The position numbers were made by a program, and so were the translations under genes. From JANMQK01 sp031370485 (GTDB taxonomy: Bacteria; Acidobacteriota; Polarisedimenticolia; Gp22-AA2): a stretch of 30,324 bases of DNA. The notes below the pieces were generated by a model that was not told the origin of the DNA, made no database searches, and saw only the letters and a list, made by a program, of their open reading frames with translations. Position 1 is the first letter of the stretch. Each line of letters opens with the position of its first letter. Location of the stretch: contig JANMQK010000035.1 of NCBI GenBank assembly GCA_031370485.1, forward strand, positions 1-30,324, given 5' to 3'. Below are positions 1 to 7,529 of the stretch, piece by piece.

Positions 1-527
1 TTGCCCAGGGCGCGGGCGAACCCGGTGACGGTCTCCGCGACCCCCGGGTCCGTCATCACGGTGTGCACGACCTCGACCAGCTTCATGAGAGGCACCGGGT
101 TGAAGAAATGCAGTCCGGCGAACCTCCCGGGACTCTTCGTGCCGGCGGCCATCTCGGTGACGGACAGTGAGGAGGTGTTGCTGGCGACGATGGCCGTCGG
201 CCGCAGCAGCTCCTCGAGCCGCGTGAAGATTTCGTGCTTGACCTTGAGGTCCTCGACGACGGCTTCGAGGACGATGTCGGCGTCCTTCAGTGAGGCGAGA
301 TCCGTGCTGCCGGTGATCCGGGCCAGGGTCGCCTTCTTGTCCTCGGGCCGCACCTTCCCCTTGACGACGCCCGCCTCCAGGAACTGCTCGATCCTCTTCA
401 AGCCGGAGTCGAGGATGGATTTGGACACCTCGACGACGGTCGTGGTGAATCCGGACTGGGCCGCGACCTGGGCGATTCCCGAACCCATGAGACCGCACCC
501 CAGGACTCCCACCTTCTTGATCTCCAT
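1..527 (-). CDS. hbd: 3-hydroxyacyl-CoA (3-hydroxybutyryl-CoA) dehydrogenase, C-terminus cut off by window edge
   Basis: This enzyme oxidises 3-hydroxyacyl-CoA to 3-oxoacyl-CoA with NAD(P), in fatty-acid or butanoate/PHB metabolism in the cytoplasm. About 175 residues are visible. The N-terminus begins MEIKKVGVLGCGLMGSGIAQ, with the GxGxxG dinucleotide-binding loop of the Rossmann fold. Later come an SNTSSLSVTE segment and the HFFNPVPLMKLVEVV motif that contains the catalytic His of the family. The ATG at 527 has GGAGGA just upstream. The gene lies 35 bases downstream of the thiolase in the same direction, and the two enzymes catalyse consecutive steps, so co-transcription is likely. The missing C-terminal domain lies beyond base 1. 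Chain-length preference cannot be read from the sequence. Confidence 0.93.
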   Translation of the reverse strand, partial: MEIKKVGVLGCGLMGSGIAQVAAQSGFTTTVVEVSKSILDSGLKRIEQFLEAGVVKGKVRPEDKKATLARITGSTDLASLKDADIVLEAVVEDLKVKHEIFTRLEELLRPTAIVASNTSSLSVTEMAAGTKSPGRFAGLHFFNPVPLMKLVEVVHTVMTDPGVAETVTGFARALG

Positions 528-562
528 GAATCCTCCATTACGGGCTCTGCGTCGCCCGTGTG

Positions 563-1759
563 TCAGGCGGCCTTCGCCCGGTGTGCCTCGAATACCACGG
601 CAATGCCCTGGCCTCCTCCGATGCAGGCGCTGGCGACGCCGTACCTGCCGCCGCGCCGGCGCAGCTCCAGCAGGAGCGTCAGGGCCAGGCGGGTCCCGGT
701 CGCTCCGAGCGGATGGCCGAGGGCTACGGCCCCGCCGTTCACGTTCACGCGGTCCCGATCGAGCCCCAGTTCCTTTTCGACAGCCAGGTACTGGGCCGAA
801 AACGCTTCGTTGATCTCGAACAGGTCGATCTCCTTCAGCGACAACCCCGCCCGCTCGAGCGCGGCCCGGATGCTCGGGACCGGCCCAATCCCCATGATGC
901 GCGGCGGCACTCCCGCCACGGCGTGGGCCACCATCCTGCCGAGGGGCGTGCCCGGAAGGTCGCGCGCGGCGCGGGGCGAGGCGAGAACGACGGCGGCGGC
1001 GCCATTGACGATCCCCGAGGCGTTCCCCGCGGTCACCTGGCCCCGGCCGCCGAACGCGGCGGGCAGCTTTCGCAGGGCCTCGATGGTGGTCTCGGGGCGG
1101 CGGTGGTTGTCCTCGGATACGATCACCTCCCGCCCCTTCTCCCTCACCGTGACCGGCACGATCTCCTCGGCGAGCTTCCCGGCCCGGACCGCGGCCTCGG
1201 CCGCCTGCTGGCTGCGCAGCGCATACTGATCGGCCTCCTCCCGCGTGATGCCGCGCTCCTCCGCGAGGTTTTCGGCCGTCTGCGACATCGAGAACCCGCA
1301 ATGAGTGTCGAGGAGTCCGGCCACCAGCGAGTCCTCGAGGGCGACATGTCCCATCTTGAGCCCGCTCCGAAGCCCGCGCGCCACGTGGGGCGCCTGGGTC
1401 ATGTTCTCCATGCCCCCAGCGAGGACCACCTCGGCTTCCTCGAGCGCGAGAAGCCCGGCGCCGGTCACGATTGACTGGAGGCCCGACCCGCACAGGCGGT
1501 TCACCGTGAGCGCCGGCACGGTTTCCGGCAGGCCCGCCTTCAATCCGACGTGGCGGGCGCCGTACAGGGCATTGGCGCTGGTCTGCATGGCGTTGCCGAA
1601 GACCACGTGGTCCACGCGCCCCGGGGCAACGCCCGAACGGCGCAGGGCCTCGCGGGCGGCGATCGCCCCGAGGTCAGCCTCCCGCAGATCGCGGAAATGG
1701 GTGTTGTAGGTGGCCATCGGCGTGCGTGCGCCGGCGATCACCAGGGCATCGTATTTCAT
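563..1759 (-). CDS. Thiolase (acetyl-CoA C-acetyltransferase family)
   Basis: This 398-residue protein has the usual length for a biosynthetic/degradative thiolase, which condenses or cleaves acetyl-CoA/acetoacetyl-CoA. All three catalytic positions are visible: nucleophilic Cys90 in VNRLCGSG, His349 in GHPLGATG, and Cys379 in CIGGGQG. The substrate-loop motif GGMENMTQAPH is also present. The start chosen is the ATG at 1759 (MKYDALVIAGARTP), preceded by AAGGAG and overlapping the stop of the upstream ATPase gene as ATGA, which suggests translational coupling. The same frame stays open further upstream, but that stretch reads against the ATPase gene and has no thiolase character. With the dehydrogenase that follows it forms a two-step acyl-CoA pair at the end of the chaperone operon. 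Whether it serves beta-oxidation or PHB synthesis is not resolved. Confidence 0.95.
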   Translation of the reverse strand: MKYDALVIAGARTPMATYNTHFRDLREADLGAIAAREALRRSGVAPGRVDHVVFGNAMQTSANALYGARHVGLKAGLPETVPALTVNRLCGSGLQSIVTGAGLLALEEAEVVLAGGMENMTQAPHVARGLRSGLKMGHVALEDSLVAGLLDTHCGFSMSQTAENLAEERGITREEADQYALRSQQAAEAAVRAGKLAEEIVPVTVREKGREVIVSEDNHRRPETTIEALRKLPAAFGGRGQVTAGNASGIVNGAAAVVLASPRAARDLPGTPLGRMVAHAVAGVPPRIMGIGPVPSIRAALERAGLSLKEIDLFEINEAFSAQYLAVEKELGLDRDRVNVNGGAVALGHPLGATGTRLALTLLLELRRRGGRYGVASACIGGGQGIAVVFEAHRAKAA

Positions 1760-2538
1760 GCGTGCTCCTTGGCGGGGCGCGCCCGCTCGCGCGCCGTGTG
1801 ATGGTCCGCGAGCTTCACCCGGCATCTGAAGTCGTCGGCCTGGACCAGGACCAGCTGGCACATTTCGAAAAGCCGCGAGCGGACCCGCGGGCCGATGCGA
1901 TCGGTGAGCGAGGGCGTGCGCGGGTTCCTGGGATCGTCGAGGTAGTTTGTCGTCACGACCGTCGACTTCTTGTCGTTGTAGCGCGTGGTGACGATGTGCG
2001 CCAGGGTCTCCTCCACCCAGGGGCTGAACTGCCGGCCGCCGAGGTCGTCGAGCACGACCACTTCCGTGGAAAGGACCGGCTGCAGCAGGTCGAGCTCGGA
2101 CATCCCGGACTGCCGATCGAAGGTCGCCTGGAGCTGGCGGAGCAGGTCCTGGACGTCGCAGAAAAGGCACGGGACGCCTTTCTCGAGCATCAGGCGCCTG
2201 GCGATCGCGACCGTGAGGTGGGTCTTCCCCACCCCCGGCGGACCCATCAACAGGAGACCGAGGTCACCCGAGGGGTACTCGTCCGTGTAGCGCTGCGCCG
2301 CGTTCTTCGCCCTCGCCAGGGACAGGTTCCGCATGTCGTAAAGGTCGTAGTTCCCGAACTCGCAGTCGTGGTACCGCGGCGGGACTCGGGCGGCTTCGAG
2401 GAGGTGGGCCACTCCGGCCGGACGCGTGGCCGTCTCGCGGCACGCGCAGGGCAGGGCGCGACTTCGGCCATCCTGCTCCTGGATGACGAACCCGATTCCT
2501 CCGCAGCGGTTGCACTCCGGGGGGGGCGTAGCGCTCAT
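1756..2538 (-). CDS. DnaC/DnaI-like AAA+ ATPase (putative helicase loader) with N-terminal Cys cluster
   Basis: This 260-residue protein belongs to the DnaC/DnaI/IstB group of AAA+ ATPases. Walker A is GPPGVGKT at residues 99-106, Walker B is VVVLDDLG at 160-167, a sensor-1-like VVTTNY segment follows, and an Arg-rich GPRVRSRL near the end could supply an arginine finger. The N-terminus has CNRCGG (Cys9, Cys12) and CAC (Cys31, Cys33), a likely zinc site reminiscent of the N-terminal zinc module of DnaI. Family members load the replicative helicase or assist transposases. No transposase lies nearby, so helicase loading is the better inference. The ATG at 2538 has GAGGAG six bases upstream. It lies 40 bases after the sigma-factor gene and overlaps the thiolase start by 4 bases. 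The first codons contain a run of eight C. Confidence 0.85.
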   Translation of the reverse strand: MSATPPPECNRCGGIGFVIQEQDGRSRALPCACRETATRPAGVAHLLEAARVPPRYHDCEFGNYDLYDMRNLSLARAKNAAQRYTDEYPSGDLGLLLMGPPGVGKTHLTVAIARRLMLEKGVPCLFCDVQDLLRQLQATFDRQSGMSELDLLQPVLSTEVVVLDDLGGRQFSPWVEETLAHIVTTRYNDKKSTVVTTNYLDDPRNPRTPSLTDRIGPRVRSRLFEMCQLVLVQADDFRCRVKLADHHTARERARPAKEHA

Positions 2539-2578
2539 GCGAGACTCCTCGGGACCCGCTGTCCCGGACCCGGCGGCA

Positions 2579-3448
2579 TCAGTTCAGGTATCCCTGCAGC
2601 TGCTGGCACTTCTGCGAGCGGTTCAGCTTCTCGAGCGCCTGTGCCTCGATCTGGCGTATCCGCTCCCGCGACAGCCCCAGCATCTCGCCAATCTCCTTAA
2701 GGGTCTTCGGCTCGCCCTCGTCAAGTCCGAAGCGCAGCCTCAGCACCTTCTGCTCCTTGGGATCGAGCTCCCCGAGGCAGGCGTGCAGGTGGTCCTTCAG
2801 CGAGGACCGCAGCAGCGCCATGTCCGCCGAGGGAATGACATCCTGCTCGAGCTTGTCGGAGAGATGGAACTCGTGCTCCTCGTCGATGACGGTCGACAGG
2901 GACACGTTTTCGTCGGCGACCTGCAGGAGGTTGATCACCTCCTGGACCGGAACCTCCAGCTTGGCGCCGATCTCCTCGGGAGTCGGGCTGCGCTCCAGAT
3001 CAAGCGTGAGCTGGGAGATGGTCTTGCCGATCCTGTAGAGCAGATTCGCCTGCTTCTGCGGCAGCCGGAACGCCCCGCTCTGGTCGGAGAGGGCGTGAAT
3101 GATCGCCTGCCGGACCCACCAGACGGCGTAGGTGATGAACTTGACGTTTTTCTTCGGATTGAACCGCTTGGCAGCCTCGATCAACCCGATGTTGCCTTCA
3201 TTGATCAGGTCGAGGAAGGACAGGCCGCAATTGCGATACCGCTTGGCGAAGCTCACGACGAACCGGAGGTTCGCCTCCACGAGCTTGCGAAGCGCGGGCC
3301 GATCCCCGTTCTGAATCATGTCGCCGAGCTCCTTCTCCTCCTCGGGCGTGATTCGCGGCAGCTTGGAGATTTCTTGAAGATACTTCTTCAGAGTCTCGGA
3401 GGACGAAGACGACGAGGCTCTCTTGGCGGATGTCCGTTCCTCTTCCAC
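2579..3448 (-). CDS. Sigma-70 family RNA polymerase sigma factor (RpoD/RpoS-like, no region 1.1)
   Basis: This 289-residue primary-like sigma factor has a short Ser-rich N-terminus and then region 1.2 (TLKKYLQEISKLPRI). Region 2 spans about residues 53-120, with the FAKRYRNCGLSFLDLINEGN core and FITYAVWWVRQAI. Region 3 covers about 130-205. Region 4 (about 218-275) ends in the promoter-recognition helix RERIRQIEAQALEKL. It lacks region 1.1 and is far shorter than a housekeeping RpoD, so a group 2 or alternative factor is likely. The start is GTG at 3448, three bases after the hspR stop and behind an AAGGGG sequence. Its place between hspR and a DnaC-like ATPase in a chaperone operon suggests stress-induced expression. 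This is inference from position, because region 4 looks RpoD-like rather than RpoH-specific. Confidence 0.93.
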   Translation of the reverse strand: MEEERTSAKRASSSSSSETLKKYLQEISKLPRITPEEEKELGDMIQNGDRPALRKLVEANLRFVVSFAKRYRNCGLSFLDLINEGNIGLIEAAKRFNPKKNVKFITYAVWWVRQAIIHALSDQSGAFRLPQKQANLLYRIGKTISQLTLDLERSPTPEEIGAKLEVPVQEVINLLQVADENVSLSTVIDEEHEFHLSDKLEQDVIPSADMALLRSSLKDHLHACLGELDPKEQKVLRLRFGLDEGEPKTLKEIGEMLGLSRERIRQIEAQALEKLNRSQKCQQLQGYLN

Positions 3449-3451
3449 CCA

Positions 3452-3844
3452 TCACCCCTTTTCAATCTTGATGATGCGAGTCGGTGTGTGGAGCTTTACG
3501 AGGGCCTTGCTCGGGTCGCTTCCCTCGCCTCGGCGCCGGCGTTCGAACTCATCCTTGAGATCGGCGACAAAGCGATCCATCTCCTGCTGCATGTGTTCCA
3601 TCTTCCGGCGAAGATTCATGATGATCTCGACCCCCGCGAGGTTGACTCCGAGCTCGCGGGTCAGGCTCAGGATGAAGGACAGAGTTTCGAGGTCCGAGTC
3701 CGAGTAGAGACGCGTGTTGCCCTCGGTGCGCGACGGGCGGAGCAACCCCTCGCGCTCGTACAGCCGCAGGGTCTGTGGGTGGACGTCGAAGCGCTTGGCC
3801 ACGATGCTGATCATGTAGTAGGCCTTGTCTCTCTTCGGGGCCAT
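3452..3844 (-). CDS. hspR: HspR-type MerR family heat-shock repressor
   Basis: This 130-residue MerR-family regulator has an N-terminal winged helix-turn-helix (about residues 8-45, with SIVAKRFDVHPQTLRLYEREGL) followed by RLYSDSDLETL and a long helix rich in charged residues. It lacks the long effector domain of metal- or drug-sensing MerR proteins. In characterised actinobacterial and epsilonproteobacterial systems, HspR binds HAIR sites and represses chaperone operons with DnaK or DnaJ partners. Here it follows dnaJ by 26 bases and precedes a sigma-factor gene by three. The ATG at 3844 has AGGAG seven bases upstream. A HAIR-like inverted repeat over the dnaK promoter is the expected target, which would make the operon autoregulated. 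Confidence 0.9.
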   Translation of the reverse strand: MAPKRDKAYYMISIVAKRFDVHPQTLRLYEREGLLRPSRTEGNTRLYSDSDLETLSFILSLTRELGVNLAGVEIIMNLRRKMEHMQQEMDRFVADLKDEFERRRRGEGSDPSKALVKLHTPTRIIKIEKG

Positions 3845-3870
3845 CGCGTGTCTCCTGTCCGGAGGGTCCG

Positions 3871-4974
3871 TCAGGCGAAGAGTGCCTTCCGGAGCTTGTC
3901 TCCGGGGTCCAGATCGCCGAGCTCCCGCAGGATCTGCCGCGAGCGCTCGTCCGCCGCGCGCGGAGTCGTCACCCGGATTTCAACATAGTGATCGCCGCGC
4001 ACGGAGTCGCGCAGGGAGGGGGCTCCCTTCCCGCGCAGCCTGAGCTTCTGGCCGTTCTCGGTGCCGGGCGGAACCCGGATCACGGTCTTGCCATCAATCG
4101 TCGGCACCTCGATACTCGTTCCGAGCGCGGCCTCCGTCACCGTGACCGGCACGGCGCAGTAAATATTATCACCGATCCTCCTGAAGTACGGGTGCGGCTC
4201 GACCTGGGTGGTGATGAAAAGATCCCCCGGAGGTCCGCCATTCCGTCCGGCCCGGCCTTTTCCCGGAACGCGCACGCGCGAGCCGGTGTCGACTCCAGGC
4301 GGAGTGTGCACCTTGATGGTCTCGCGCGCTCTCAGCACTCCCGCGCCGCCGCAGTTGCCGCAGCCGTCCCACCCCAGCGTTCCCCCTCCATCGCAGCGGG
4401 GACAGGGGCTGGAGAAACGAAGCGAGCCCGTGGCGCGGCTGATTCGTCCGGTCCCGGCGCACTGGTTGCAAGGCCGGCGGTGGCGCGAGGGTATCTTTCC
4501 CGAGCCGTTGCATCGCGGGCAGGCGGACTCCGCGTCCACCGTGATCGAGGTCGTCAGCCCGCGCATCGCGTCGAAAAAGGACAGCCTGACGGCGTGTGTG
4601 AGATCCTCCCCCCGCCTTGGAGCGTTCCGATCGAAGGGCTCCGAAGGTCGTCCGCCCAGGATCTCCGAGAAAAACGACGAGAAGCCGCCCGCATCCCCGA
4701 GGTCGAAAACCCCCTCGTGCTCGCGCGGCCCGCCCCTGGCGGATCCGCCCGCGGATCGGGCGTCGCCGTACTCGAGCTGGAGGTCGTGCGCCTTGCGCTT
4801 CTGGGGATCCGAGAGGACCTCGTAGGCCTCGCTGATTTCCTTGAACCGGGATTCGGAGCGCGCGTCGCCCGGGTTGAGATCGGGGTGGTACTTGCGCGCC
4901 AGCTTCCGGTAGGACTTCTTGATGTCCGCGATGCGGGCCCGGCGATCCACACCGAGCACCTGATAGGCGTTCAT
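3871..4974 (-). CDS. dnaJ: Chaperone protein DnaJ (type I, complete zinc domain)
   Basis: This 367-residue Hsp40 co-chaperone stimulates DnaK ATPase and delivers unfolded substrates. The J domain occupies about residues 1-68, with the HPD motif at 30-32. A Gly/Phe-rich linker follows (FDLGDAGGFSSFFSEILGG). The zinc domain keeps all four CxxCxGxG repeats, at Cys152/155, 169/172, 191/194 and 205/208. The C-terminal substrate-binding domains follow, with GDLFITTQVEPHPYFRRIGDNI. The ATG at 4974 lies 10 bases after the hsp20 stop and has only a weak AGGG, so translation may be coupled. It belongs to the dnaK-hsp20-dnaJ-hspR run. Domain content and length match DnaJ rather than the zinc-free CbpA. 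Confidence 0.96.
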   Translation of the reverse strand: MNAYQVLGVDRRARIADIKKSYRKLARKYHPDLNPGDARSESRFKEISEAYEVLSDPQKRKAHDLQLEYGDARSAGGSARGGPREHEGVFDLGDAGGFSSFFSEILGGRPSEPFDRNAPRRGEDLTHAVRLSFFDAMRGLTTSITVDAESACPRCNGSGKIPSRHRRPCNQCAGTGRISRATGSLRFSSPCPRCDGGGTLGWDGCGNCGGAGVLRARETIKVHTPPGVDTGSRVRVPGKGRAGRNGGPPGDLFITTQVEPHPYFRRIGDNIYCAVPVTVTEAALGTSIEVPTIDGKTVIRVPPGTENGQKLRLRGKGAPSLRDSVRGDHYVEIRVTTPRAADERSRQILRELGDLDPGDKLRKALFA

Positions 4975-4984
4975 GGCAGTGACC

Positions 4985-5464
4985 CTAGACGATCCGGACC
5001 TTGATCGGCGCGGAGCGCGCTTCGGGCGACTTCGGCAGCAGGACGTCGAGGACGCCGAGATGGAACCGGGCGGTTATCTTCGCCTGATCGATGGGCGCGT
5101 GCAGCGGGAAGGTCCTGTGGAAGGGCCCGTACGAGCGTTCGACGCGCAGGTGATCCGCCTTGCGGGTCTTCTCGAGAGGTCGCTGGCCGCGCAGCGTCAG
5201 AATGCCGTTCTCGAGGCTGAGCGCAATGCTGTCCTTCGGCACTCCCGGCAGCTCGGCGCTCAGGCGGAATCCCTCGCGGTCCTCGGTAAGATTGACCGCG
5301 GGATTCCATCCGGCGGCCTCGCCTTTCGCGAGGTCGCCCCCCTTGCGGAGGACGGTCTCGAAGAGACGGTTCATCCTCTCCTTGAGACTCATCAGGTCCC
5401 GCAGCGGGTCCCAGGACATCGCGGGGGACTCGCCGCGCGGCCCACGGGGCGCCCTGGCGCTCAT
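4985..5464 (-). CDS. Small heat-shock protein, Hsp20/alpha-crystallin family
   Basis: This 159-residue ATP-independent holdase has an alpha-crystallin domain over about residues 55-150. It includes VNLTEDREGFRLSAELPGV, the conserved NGILTLRGQR strand, and GVLDVLLPK in place of the usual GVLTVTLPK. The tail APIKVRIV contains an I-x-I/V-like motif that in this family docks on neighbouring subunits. The ATG at 5464 overlaps the dnaK stop as ATGA, but an internal ATG 15 codons later (MSWDPLRDLMSLKERM) looks more like a typical Hsp20 N-terminus. Neither start has a strong ribosome-binding site, so the start is uncertain. Its position between dnaK and dnaJ suggests that holdase capture and DnaK refolding are made together. 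Confidence 0.94.
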   Translation of the reverse strand: MSARAPRGPRGESPAMSWDPLRDLMSLKERMNRLFETVLRKGGDLAKGEAAGWNPAVNLTEDREGFRLSAELPGVPKDSIALSLENGILTLRGQRPLEKTRKADHLRVERSYGPFHRTFPLHAPIDQAKITARFHLGVLDVLLPKSPEARSAPIKVRIV

Positions 5465-7392
5465 CGCTTGGACTCGTCGACGTCCACGTACTCCGCGTCA
5501 ATCACGTCCCCCTCCTTGGCCCCGCCGCCCGGCTCGCCGCCGGGGGGCGGAGAGCCTCCGGCGTCGCCGGGGGCCGCCGGACCGGACCCTGTTTCCGCCT
5601 TCTGGTAGAGGTGCTCGGCCAACCGGTACGAGGCCTTCTCGAGGTTCTTCAAGGAGGCCTCGATGCTCTCCTTGGTCCCCTCCGGGAGGACCTTGCGGAC
5701 CTCCTCGATCGCGTCCCGGATCGCGCGCTCGTCCTCGGCGGAGACCTTGTCCTTGTTCTCTTCAAGGAGCTGTTCGATCTGGTGGACGCGGGAATCGGCG
5801 GTGTTGCGGGCCTCGATATCCGCGCGCCGCTTCTTGTCCTCTTCGGAATGCGACTCGGCCTCCTGGACCATCTTGTTGATCTCGTCCTTGCCGAGGGTCC
5901 CCGTGCCGCTGATGGTGATTTTCTGTTCCTTGGCGGTGGCCTTGTCCCGCGCCATGACGTTCAGGATGCCGTTGGCGTCGATGTCGAAAGTCACCTCGAC
6001 TTGGGGAATGCCGCGCGGTGCGGGGGGAATGCCGACGAGGTGGAAGCGTCCGAGCGTCCGGCTGTCGCGGGCTAGCTCGCGCTCACCCTGAAGCACATGC
6101 ACCTCGACGCTCGTCTGGCTGTCGCTGGCCGTGGAGAAAATCTCGCTCTTGCGCGTGGGGATGGTCGTGTTCCTTTCGATCAGCCGCGTCATGACGCCGC
6201 CGAGCGTCTCTATCCCGAGCGACAGGGGCGTCACGTCAAGGAGGAGGAGGTCCTTTACTTCGCCTCCCAGGACGCCCGCCTGGATCGCGGCTCCGATCGC
6301 GACTACCTCGTCCGGGTTGACGCCCTTGTGGGGCTCCTTTCCGAAGAGCTGCCGCACGATTTCCTGGACCTTGGGGATCCGCGTGCTGCCGCCCACAAGG
6401 ACCACCTCGTCGATGTCCCCCGGCTTCAGCCCGGCGTCCTTCAACGCCTGCTCCACGGGGTGGATGGAGCGCTCGAAGATGTCGCCGGCGAGACGCTCGA
6501 AGTGGGCCCGGCTGAGCTTCATTGTCAGGTGCTTCGGTCCGGTCGCGTCGGCCGTGATGAAGGGCAGGTTGATCTCGGTTTCGGTGACCGTCGAGAGCTC
6601 GCACTTGGCCTTTTCGGCTGTCTCCTTCAGACGCTGCAGGGCCATCCTGTCCTTGGACAGGTCGATGCCGTTCTCCTTCTTGAACTCCGAGACGATCCAT
6701 TCGATGATTTTCTGGTCGATGTTGTCGCCGCCGAGATGGGTGTCCCCGTTCGTCGATTTCACCTCGACGACCCCTTCACCGACCTCGAGGATCGAGATGT
6801 CGAAGGTGCCGCCGCCGAAGTCGTAGACCGCGATGGTTTCGTCCTTTTTCTTGTCCAGACCGTAGGCCAGGGCCGCCGCGGTCGGTTCGTTCACGATGCG
6901 CTCGACCTCGAAGCCGGCGATGCGGCCGGCGTCCTTGGTCGCCTGGCGCTGCGCGTCGTTGAAGTAGGCGGGTACGGTGATGACGGCCCGGGTCACCTTC
7001 TCGCCGAGGTAGTCCTCGGCGGACTGCTTCATCTTCTGAAGGATGTAGGCCGAGATCTGCTCGGGGCTGTGCTCCTTGCCGCGGATCCGGACTCTCGCGG
7101 CGTTCGCGGGGCCCGCGGCGACCCTGTAAGGGACCATCTTCATTTCCTCAGTGACCTCCTCCATCCGACGGCCCATGAAACGCTTGATGGAGAAGATGGT
7201 GTTTTCGGGGTTCGTGATCGCCTGACGCTTGGCCACCTGGCCGACGAGCAGCTCCGCCTTGTCGGTGAACGCGACCACCGATGGGGTCGTCCGGGAGCCT
7301 TCGGCGTTCGGGATGACGACCGGTTTCCCGCCTTCCATGACGGCCACGACGGAATTGGTCGTGCCGAGGTCTATGCCGATTATCTTGCTCAT
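5461..7392 (-). CDS. dnaK: Chaperone protein DnaK (Hsp70)
   Basis: This 643-residue Hsp70 is full length. Three family signatures are visible: IDLGTTNSVV at residues 7-16, VYDFGGGTFDIS at 189-200, and VVLVGGSTRIPKVQ at 330-343. The interdomain linker DLLLLDVTPLSLGIE follows at about 381. The C-terminal lid helices end in a Gly/Pro-rich tail and DVDESKR. It uses ATP cycles to bind and release unfolded protein, with DnaJ encoded two genes downstream. No grpE is present in the window. It is the first gene of the operon. The ATG at 7392 has GGGAGGAG nine bases upstream, and the promoter and HAIR-like operator lie 50-80 bases upstream. In HspR systems DnaK acts as co-repressor, which fits the hspR gene in this operon. 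Confidence 0.98.
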   Translation of the reverse strand: MSKIIGIDLGTTNSVVAVMEGGKPVVIPNAEGSRTTPSVVAFTDKAELLVGQVAKRQAITNPENTIFSIKRFMGRRMEEVTEEMKMVPYRVAAGPANAARVRIRGKEHSPEQISAYILQKMKQSAEDYLGEKVTRAVITVPAYFNDAQRQATKDAGRIAGFEVERIVNEPTAAALAYGLDKKKDETIAVYDFGGGTFDISILEVGEGVVEVKSTNGDTHLGGDNIDQKIIEWIVSEFKKENGIDLSKDRMALQRLKETAEKAKCELSTVTETEINLPFITADATGPKHLTMKLSRAHFERLAGDIFERSIHPVEQALKDAGLKPGDIDEVVLVGGSTRIPKVQEIVRQLFGKEPHKGVNPDEVVAIGAAIQAGVLGGEVKDLLLLDVTPLSLGIETLGGVMTRLIERNTTIPTRKSEIFSTASDSQTSVEVHVLQGERELARDSRTLGRFHLVGIPPAPRGIPQVEVTFDIDANGILNVMARDKATAKEQKITISGTGTLGKDEINKMVQEAESHSEEDKKRRADIEARNTADSRVHQIEQLLEENKDKVSAEDERAIRDAIEEVRKVLPEGTKESIEASLKNLEKASYRLAEHLYQKAETGSGPAAPGDAGGSPPPGGEPGGGAKEGDVIDAEYVDVDESKR

Positions 7393-7443
7393 TTCGATGT
7401 TCTCCTCCCGCAGGGCTCCACGAGCCTCTATTAGTCAGCGCGT

Positions 7444-7472
7444 AGTATATATATTGAGTATATCGTTGTCAA
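7444..7472 (-). promoter_or_regulatory. Near-consensus sigma-70 promoter of the dnaK operon
   Basis: On the minus strand the sequence reads TTGACA (7472-7467), a 17-base spacer, then TATACT (7449-7444), a perfect -35 and a one-mismatch -10. Transcription would start near 7437, leaving a leader of about 45 bases before dnaK. The surrounding stretch is strongly AT-rich compared with the rest of the window. Such a strong housekeeping promoter in front of a stress operon implies that control comes from a repressor. Confidence 0.85.
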
Positions 7473-7473
7473 T
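7453..7473 (-). promoter_or_regulatory. HAIR-like HspR operator overlapping the dnaK promoter
   Basis: On the plus strand the half-sites are ATTGAGT (7453-7459) and TGTCAAT (7467-7473), separated by seven bases. They contain a perfect outer ATTGA/TCAAT inverted repeat. The published HAIR consensus is CTTGAGT-N7-ACTCAAG; the left half matches six of seven positions and the right half four of seven, with exact spacing. The site covers the -35 hexamer and most of the spacer, so bound HspR would block RNA polymerase. The assignment is inference supported by the hspR gene in the same operon. Confidence 0.65.
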
Positions 7474-7483
7474 CTTAAATTGT

Positions 7484-7503
7484 CTTGATGCTGTGTATAC
7501 AAG
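7484..7503. promoter_or_regulatory. Second HAIR-like inverted repeat upstream of the dnaK promoter
   Basis: CTTGATG (7484-7490) and CATACAAG-like sequence ending in CAAG (7500-7503) form a CTTG/CAAG inverted repeat separated by 12 bases, one base shorter than in the HAIR consensus. It lies just upstream of the -35. It could be an auxiliary HspR site, but the spacing is off by one and the inner positions fit poorly. Confidence 0.35.
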
Positions 7504-7529
7504 TATTTTATTTACTATCTGTTACAGCG

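Noticed and set aside
558..1474. Long plus-strand open frames opposite the thiolase gene
   Set aside because: They are antisense shadows with Arg/Pro/Ser-rich sequence typical of high-GC codon bias, while the minus strand encodes a complete thiolase with all catalytic residues.
1756..2538. DnaC-like ATPase as IstB of an IS21 element
   Set aside because: No istA transposase or terminal repeats are nearby, and the gene overlaps the thiolase start in a stable operon.
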